Assembly (NCBI GenBank): GCA_036320915.1
Contig: JAXBDG010000011.1
Span: 1,820,501-1,884,500, forward strand
Source of the DNA: Linnemannia elongata
Lineage: Eukaryota; Mortierellomycota; Mortierellomycetes; Mortierellales; Mortierellaceae
DNA: 64,000 nucleotides
Direction of reading: 5' to 3'
Below are positions 57,801-64,000 of this stretch, piece by piece; the stretch's first letter is position 1, and each line of letters begins with the position of its first letter. A model generated the notes under the pieces. That model did no database searches and was not told the origin of the DNA. It saw only the letters and a list, made by a program, of their open reading frames with translations. Both the position numbers and the translations under genes were made by a program.

Positions 57801-60800
57801 AATCGATTCACCAGCATCATCGCATCATGATCAGCACAGGCCCTGTTGTCGACATTGAGATTGAGCAACAGACGATCAAGGAGGCTGCTGAAGCGACGCT
57901 TATACACCTGGTCCATTTCTTCAACAACGCGCCAGCATTCAGAGGGTCGGACCGAGCACTTGTCACGTTGGGCATGGATCCTTCCAACGACGGCGTCAGC
58001 GGCAGCAAGGATGGTAGCTCGCCCAAAATCACCGGCGCAGACGACCATCAACGGATCTTTGCGCTGAACGAATCGATCTTGATTACCGTCGAGGAGGTTC
58101 CGTGTGCACGACAGGGGACGTACAGGACGCGAGTTGTTCTTCGGGATGAGACTGGTCGATATGCCTGGGACTCAGAGATCTTTTACCGCGAGTTTCTGCA
58201 GATGGAGGACTCTCGACCTCGCTCGGTCCAGAGGACAGGCTCGAGAGTGAGCGAGCGATTCGGATCAACTTCAAGCCGCCGACGCAAGGCAGAAATGGCG
58301 AATCAGCTGATTTGGCGCGAAGGCATCCAGATTCGAGACGATGAAAGCTTTGACGAGCCCCATGTCGCCACTCCGCCAGCAGTACCTACGCCTGCAGGGA
58401 CGACCGTTCCGGCCTCGCCCGTTCCAGGAATTGAAGCGTTGCTCTGGGACAGCTTTGCTCCGAAAGCAGAAGGCGATCGACTGGACCAACTACTTCGTTA
58501 TGTCGGACAGCAACATCCGGATTGTCTTTTCGACGGCAAGACCCCTTTGAACCAACTCAACAACGGGATGGCGTTGTCAACTGAACCCAGGACGCTTGCT
58601 CAAATCGGTGGTCATGGACCAGGACATAACGGACTCAACAGGCGCACGACGATCGACTTTGAGCTGGATCGACATGTTCAGGAGGAGAGCTATTATACCC
58701 GGATCTCTGATCCTCAAGCCCGTGCCTGGTACGACAAACTGGTAGAGCTTCGATCGAGTTTGATTCAGGAAGACGATGATCTGGATGAGTACCATGGATC
58801 CAATACTCTCATGTCATTGGTAGTCAACTCCAACTGGAACGGTTCGGAGGACGTCGATGGACCCACCCCAAAGATATTTGAGAGGGATGCCAGTCACGCT
58901 GCGTTGTATGAGCAGGCGAAGCAGAACTCCAACAGAAGAATCAAACACGACAACCTGCACGAGATTCATGCGGAGGCGATGCGACGTGAGGATCAGGGAG
59001 GACTGGAGGCAGATGGATCAACTCTTGCTGAGTCGTTGAAAGACGGCTTCTCTTCTCAGCGACAGCGAGAAGCATCAGGAACAGAGGCGACCAGGCGTAA
59101 GGAGGATGCATTCAGCATGGCCAAGGCGTTCCAATTGGCTTTGCCCCCAGAAGCCGAGCGACCCTTGGACAGCTACCAACACAGTCGTCTGCTTTTGAGC
59201 CACTTGGGGTTGCTGTGCTTTGATCGATTTCAAGAACACAACTTTGTCCTCTTGAACCCCTCTGCTTCGCTTGAGAGGGACCTGAAAAATCTGGACAAGA
59301 AGTCTGGGTAAGTTTGCTATGCTGAATGACATATTTATATTTCTGGTTAGAAAAGGAGCGTCTTCTCATATTTGTTTTTTTTTCTCCTATTACCATTAGG
59401 CGCGAAACGTTCAAGATTGCGGTGCTTTATGTGGCTGCAGGACAGGAGGGCGAGCAAGCGATCTTGCACAACTCCAAGGGCAGTGCAGCTTATAATCGCT
59501 TTGTCCAGGATCTCGGATGGGAGGTGGAGCTGGCTGAGCATTCGGGATACATGGGCGGACTTGAGCGCAATGGGTCCAATGGTCGCACAGCCATTTACTA
59601 CAGCTCTTCGACACTCGAAGTTCTCTTCCATGAAGTCGTCAGGATGCCAACCGACCCTGATGACGCCCGCCAAGTCAAGAAGGTACTTGGAAGGTCTTTT
59701 TTTTTTTCACCAATGTTCTTCTGTAGTGTATCACAATTACTGATATTGATTGCCATCTACTAATTGCTCTCCAATATAGAAACGCCATGTTGGAAACGAC
59801 CATGTGCACATTGTATGGTCTGAGCACTCACGGGCGTACGACCGCAACACGATCGGAGGCGATTTCGGAAACGTCATTATCGTGCTGTCACCTGTCCGGG
59901 AACTTTCGGTGGACGAAGAGGGTATCACCCAGAGCCCATTTTCTCGCTCGGGCGCGAACCTGGTCTCAGTCGAGGTGATTCGAGACATGAACCTGCCAGT
60001 CTTTGGGCCGCTGGTCGATAGTATGGTTATCCCCATGGCGCAGTTGGGACGATTGGTTCGTCAGACTGCCATCCATGCCGCCAGATTGGCGACTGCCCCT
60101 CCTCCCTTGCCGCCTACACCTCCTTCTGCAGGATTTTCCGCTTCGACTACGAGCGGGAACAGTATCAACATAGGCAATGGAGGAATTGGAGGAGGTGGCT
60201 TGACAGGAGCTGGAGGGTTGCATCATCGGTCGAGCATCTATCATACGCAAGGAGGTGGGTCGAATTCTGGAGCCATCAGCTCGGCCATGCAAGGACACCA
60301 GTACCATCAATCGAACTTGGCGGTTCCGTCTGGAAGTAACACTGGAGGGTCGAGTCTGTTGGGCGGTGGTGGCAGTGGGGCCAGTCTAACGGGCAGTACA
60401 GGACTTGGAGCAGGTATTGGCAGCACGGGTGGGATTATGGCGACCTTGACGGCTACCGCCACGGCCACATCGGCAGCTCTTCTGGGACCCAACGTTGGCA
60501 GCGGACCGAATGGAGCCTCAGCATCGTCGTTGGTTAGCAACTCTGGAAGCACGCATGGCAGTAACGGCAGTCAGTCAGGAGGTGGAGGAGGATCCGGTCC
60601 TGGGGCGAGCGGAGCCCATGCCAATGGTGGCAGTGGAGCTAGTGCTGCTACGGCTTCGATGGTGGTTGCGGGTAATGGTATTGGAGCAGGAGCTATCTTG
60701 ACGAGCAACACATCTCTGCAGCTCCAGTCTGTTATGCAGCAGCAGCAGCAACAGCAACAGCAGCCACAACAGCAAGTGCAGTCAGGACAGGTGGTCTCCC

Positions 60801-61039
60801 AATCGTTGGCGGTATCCGCTACGTCTTCGAATGCAGCTTCTTCAACAGCAGTATCGTCCTTCTCGGCGGCGTTGCTTCACCATGGAGCGCACAGTGTCCA
60901 CCCGTTCAAACAGAGGGCATTGTCGATTGAACAGATTGCGAAACGCCACAAGGTTGAGAAGTGGACATTCCAGCAATTCATGGAGCAAGTCTTTGGGTAC
61001 TCGACTCACCTTCATCCTCACCCCTCTCGCAAACATTAG
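51828..61039 (+). CDS. RalGAP-alpha/tuberin-like Rap-GAP domain protein
   Basis: Very large GTPase-activating protein for a Ras-family GTPase (Ral/Rheb/Rap type). Thirteen exons: 51828-53034, 53150-53386, 53541-53849, 53973-54326, 54429-55177, 55280-55393, 55485-55985, 56068-56268, 56380-56649, 56748-57338, 57446-59307, 59400-59682, 59780-61039. They give 2645 aa with every phase consistent. The first exon is low-complexity Ser/Thr/Asn-rich. Exons 2-11 encode a helical-repeat-type scaffold (for example [16 protein letters not shown] and [11 protein letters not shown]), like the long N-terminal part of RalGAP-alpha. The Rap-GAP domain lies at about 2110-2340: [16 protein letters not shown], then GNDHVHIVW whose Asn (about N2232) is the catalytic asparagine thumb. 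The tail is Gly/Ser/Gln-rich and ends with a short conserved-looking helix. RalGAP-alpha needs a beta partner and TSC2 needs TSC1. Which pathway applies is open. Start chosen at ATG 51828, in good context (AGCAATGGAC). Confidence 0.92.
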
Positions 61040-61408
61040 TATTCCCTCTTTGTATTTGTTTGTCTTTTCTTTTCTTTCTTCTCTTTTCTTTTTTTTTCTC
61101 CTTATTTTTCGTTTGTTTCAAACTCGTTGTACAAAATAATACAGATGTTAGATAGCATCATAATAAAAAAAGAAGTTTTCTTTTGTTCATACAAAAAAAA
61201 AAGCACAATGCGTTTTCGTTCGCGGCGCTTATTTTTTTTTTATTATCGTTATTGTACAATGAAGGCAATGCTCTGCCTTCTAATTGATACATTGGTATCG
61301 TTACAATGCTAGGAGTGTGTGTGTGCGTGTGTGTACATGAAAAAAGAGAGACGGGGCGTAGGGGGCGGAGAGAGAATAATACAAAAAAAAAATGTCCAAG
61401 TTCAAGTT
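61040..61408. other. Convergent intergenic region with polyadenylation signals
   Basis: Space of 369 nt between two converging genes. An AATAAA at 61162-61167 on the plus strand, 123 nt after the Rap-GAP stop, is the likely polyadenylation signal. Several pyrimidine and A tracts and a short GT repeat near 61317-61333 are present. Confidence 0.5.
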
Positions 61409-62896
61409 TTAGGCGGGCTGGCTCCAGCAGAAGGAACGACCTCGGTACACAGAAACCTTTTGAGCGACATGAACAACTGCACGCTCTTCCTCTGCCTCTG
61501 AATCATTCTCGCTAGAGTATTCTTCTTCGCTCGCGTCACTGAAGCCGACAGGACTGAGTTCCAGATCTGCGACCGTGTGGTCCATCTCGTTGGTGGGGGA
61601 GCATACCAAGGTGGTAGTGGTAGTGGTGGGTTTGGTGTGGAGGGGGGTTGTGTTTAGGATTGCGAGGGAGACGGCTTGGTTGTGGTGGTGGTGGCGGCGT
61701 CTGGGTCCTGAAGAGGGGCGAGGACTAAAAGGTGACCTTGTTGGCAATGTTGCTGTTGTTGAGGGGGAAGTTTCTTCCTCTTCTTGGATGGGTGGGACGG
61801 TCATCAGCAACGGCAACGAGGGCCTTCTCGACCCCGCTCCCGCATACGGCGGCCTATTCGTCACTCCTCCTGTACCAAGGGGCGAGATATCGGCAATGGT
61901 GGGGATGGAACCGGAGAGAGAGTGACTGGCCTCGACAAGTCGGTAGGCTTGTTCTTCATCCTCGATCATCTTCCATAGAGATTTGATTGTTCGTGCGTAC
62001 TCTTGGGCGACCGATTCTGGGGTTGTCGAGACTGTTGAGGAGGAGGGGGGGTTCTTGTGGGAAGAAGGGACGAGGGAGAGAACGGAGGATTGTTGCGGGG
62101 AGGAGGGGGAAGTCGAGGGAGTGGGGAAGGAGAATGTAGAGGATGAGAAGGAGTGAGTGCGGAGACGGGTCTTGAGGCCTTTGAACTTTTGGAGGGCTGC
62201 TGCTGTAGTTGTCTTGGTCCTAGTGACGCGTTTTGGTGGCGCAGGGAGAGCCTTATCCAGATTGCAGAAACTGCTGCTATTGCTGTAAGTTGCTGTAGAG
62301 TTTTTGTTGTAGGAGGAGGAAGGAGGAGGAGGAGTGGAGGGGCGGATATGGAACTCTGTTGGGGGGCGGGGAACGGATTTGTGGGGATTCATTGTCAGGG
62401 CGGTGAAGAGGTTGTTGTTGATCGGTGCGCGTGAAGGTGAAGAGGAAAGGGAGGCGCGAGAAGCTGAACTGGGTGAAGAATTTGAAGAAGAGGTGGTGGT
62501 GGGGAGGACGTTGAGGGTATATGGGCGTGGACTTTTCGGACTTGTGGAATCGTGGTGCTGTTGGTGTGGTTGCTGTTGTGGTTGTTGCATGACAGTGTGC
62601 CTGAGTGGAGATTTCTTGTTGATTTGTAAAGAAGACGGGAGTGTTGAAGGAGCTGTTGAGGCGAGTGGAGAATATGGAGATGAAATGTTGCAAGAAGAAG
62701 CTGAAGAAGAAGTGGAGGAAGGAAGGGAAGGAGAGACGGTATGCGAGTATGGTGGTGGTGGTGTAGAGAATGGTGGTAAGGGTGCTGTGATTGTTGTGAT
62801 GGTTGGGTGTTGTTGTGGTTGGTGCCTTTTATTGTTTTTCTTGAAGGCGGAGGTGGCGGTGGAGTTGCAGTTATTGAGCCAAGCTTTGACTGTCAT
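61409..62896 (-). CDS. Unknown Ser/Pro-rich protein
   Basis: Single-exon 495-aa open frame starting at ATG 62896 (MTVKAWLNNCNS). Most of it is low-complexity Ser/Pro/Thr/Gln sequence with several SP and TP sites. One stretch has ordinary composition and may be a folded or helical element: SVAQEYARTIKSLWKMIEDE and the following residues (EEQAYRLVEAS). An acidic region (SDASEEEYSSENDSEAEEE) precedes a compact C-terminus, VHVAQKVSVYRGRSFCWSQPA. No family is recognised. The long frame in such biased sequence and a TATA element upstream support a real gene, but composition alone could also keep a frame open. Confidence 0.65.
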   Translation of the reverse strand: MTVKAWLNNCNSTATSAFKKNNKRHQPQQHPTITTITAPLPPFSTPPPPYSHTVSPSLPSSTSSSASSCNISSPYSPLASTAPSTLPSSLQINKKSPLRHTVMQQPQQQPHQQHHDSTSPKSPRPYTLNVLPTTTSSSNSSPSSASRASLSSSPSRAPINNNLFTALTMNPHKSVPRPPTEFHIRPSTPPPPSSSYNKNSTATYSNSSSFCNLDKALPAPPKRVTRTKTTTAAALQKFKGLKTRLRTHSFSSSTFSFPTPSTSPSSPQQSSVLSLVPSSHKNPPSSSTVSTTPESVAQEYARTIKSLWKMIEDEEQAYRLVEASHSLSGSIPTIADISPLGTGGVTNRPPYAGAGSRRPSLPLLMTVPPIQEEEETSPSTTATLPTRSPFSPRPSSGPRRRHHHHNQAVSLAILNTTPLHTKPTTTTTTLVCSPTNEMDHTVADLELSPVGFSDASEEEYSSENDSEAEEERAVVHVAQKVSVYRGRSFCWSQPA

Positions 62897-63170
62897 GGTG
62901 GATGTATGGTACGGACTTATGGATATATGTGCGTGATACGTTATTTATGCAATGTTATGTTATGCGACTGCGGATGTGTGCGATCGGGGAAGTGTATGTA
63001 TATGATGTATTCGCGAATGTATGAGTGAATGAATGGCTGTTTATGCAAAAGCGGGGATAAATTTTGCTTTCGTTGAAATGTTATTTTGTTGTATTGTGCG
63101 GCGAGAAAAGCGAAATGACAGAAGAGAAGGAAAATAAAAAAGAGGAAAAAGTAAGCGGGCGTGCCGTGCC

Positions 63171-63177
63171 TTTATAT
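63171..63177 (-). promoter_or_regulatory. TATA element of the Ser/Pro-rich gene
   Basis: ATATAAA on the minus strand, about 275 nt upstream of the start codon at 62896 and next to a GA/CT-rich block. Motif and distance only. Confidence 0.4.
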
Positions 63178-63283
63178 GAGGGAGAGCGAGAGAGAGAGAG
63201 GGAGGGGGAGGGGAGAGTGTATGTTGATCATCCTTTCACTGCTTCCTCCTTCTCTCCCATTCCCATGAACCCCTTTCTCACTC

Positions 63284-63310
63284 TTTTTTTTTTTTTTTTT
63301 TTTTTTTTTT
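63284..63310. repeat. (T)27 homopolymer
   Basis: Uninterrupted run of 27 T inside a longer pyrimidine-rich region. Confidence 0.95.
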
Positions 63311-64000
63311 CGCTCCTTTCTCCCCTTTCCATTTGTTTCGTGTGCATTGTTCTCCTTCCCCTTCACCCCTCCTTTTCCCTCCATCCCTCTTTTCCTTCCA
63401 TCCCTCTTTTTCCCTCCGTTCCTCATTTTTCCCTCTCTTTTTTTTTCGCCCCCCTTTTTCCTTTCTTTTGCTTTCTTTGCTTTCTTTTGTCTCTGTCTTT
63501 CTTTATAGTTGGCATAATCGTCCGACACTTGTCAAAAAAGGCAAGACGTGACATAGCAACAGACTATGACTAACACAAACATCAGCCATCCTTTCCAGTG
63601 GTGCGGCCAAGGCACACTGCGATAAGGATATGGATCGATGGGCCGAGCGCAAATGTTTTGTGTTTGTGAGTGTTTCGTTGCTATTGTTGTTGCTACTTGG
63701 TTCTGTTGTTTACTTCTTAAATCGGGCAACTATCATCACTGTCGGCCTGATATTTCATGGCCATGGGATGATACAAAGTTGTTAGAGCGAGGGGGTGCGA
63801 GTGGCGGGAGAAGAGCAATTGGATGGATGAGCCATGTTTCCATGTGGAAGTGGCGAAGAACAATACAGACCCGACATGAGACTGGAGATAGATAGCATCT
63901 TTAGTAAAAACATATAGTAGCAATACCTGGATTTTTTGACCAGCCTGGTCGGCCCCTTCTTTCCTTTTCGCCTTTGTCTTGCCTTGAGTAGTACAATGCA

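Larger units (their letters stand above)
62897..64000. other. Upstream region of the Ser/Pro-rich gene and window end
   Basis: No supportable gene. It contains the putative TATA element, a GA-rich block near 63181-63215, a (T)27 run (63284-63310) and long pyrimidine tracts to about 63500. Confidence 0.5.

Overview
The window is nuclear DNA of a filamentous fungus. Protein-coding genes carry many short introns (mostly about 80-150 nt, GTAAGT-type donors, CAG/TAG acceptors, often CTAAC/CTGAT-like branch sites). I infer an early-diverging Mucoromycota lineage, most likely Mortierellomycotina (Mortierella/Linnemannia type), because of the two NACHT-pentapeptide-WD40 proteins, a DNMT2 gene and serine/glutamine/proline-rich regulatory proteins. 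No database search was possible, so the lineage is an inference.

Left part (1-12.7 kb). The acidic C-terminal tail of an off-window gene is followed by a large NACHT-pentapeptide-WD40 (STAND/NLR-like) gene on the minus strand (1246-5208). A hidden first exon was recovered by splicing. After 2.7 kb of divergent intergenic DNA comes a six-exon gene (7901-12647) for a 1392-residue secreted protein: signal peptide, acidic and histidine-rich head, then four tandem copies of a roughly 200-residue domain joined by poly-threonine linkers. Its middle exons are tandem duplicates with identical splice phase.

Middle part (12.9-26.9 kb). An unknown disordered protein with a small Cys-rich head (12973-15583, minus), a tRNA-cytosine methyltransferase DNMT2 (16855-18830, plus), mitochondrial ribosomal protein uS9m (19089-20238, minus) and an ammonium permease (20745-22308, minus) are followed by about 4.6 kb with no gene. 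That gap holds GATAAG sites and one candidate structured RNA.

Mobile-element island (26.9-32.6 kb). Three 5'-truncated copies of an RNase H-bearing LINE lie in one orientation. One of them is flanked by a perfect 12-bp target-site duplication and interrupts an open reading frame. A tRNA-Glu(CTC) gene lies beside it, followed by the second NACHT-pentapeptide-WD40 gene (32630-36694, plus). The second gene is a close, inverted paralogue of the first but has a completely different N-terminus.

Right part (36.8-64 kb). This is ordinary cell-biology gene content: a mahogunin-type RING ubiquitin ligase (36814-39831, minus), the ER-associated-degradation ligase HRD1 (41633-45002, minus), the 13-exon endocytic adaptor SYP1/FCHO (45555-50388, minus), a very large RalGAP-alpha/tuberin-like Rap-GAP (51828-61039, plus, 13 exons, 2645 aa) and an unknown Ser/Pro-rich protein (61409-62896, minus). 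All multi-exon models keep a continuous reading frame through every proposed junction. The genes do not form an operon-like unit. The only visible functional theme is the adjacency of two ubiquitin ligases, and the most unusual content is the NLR pair and the four-module secreted protein.
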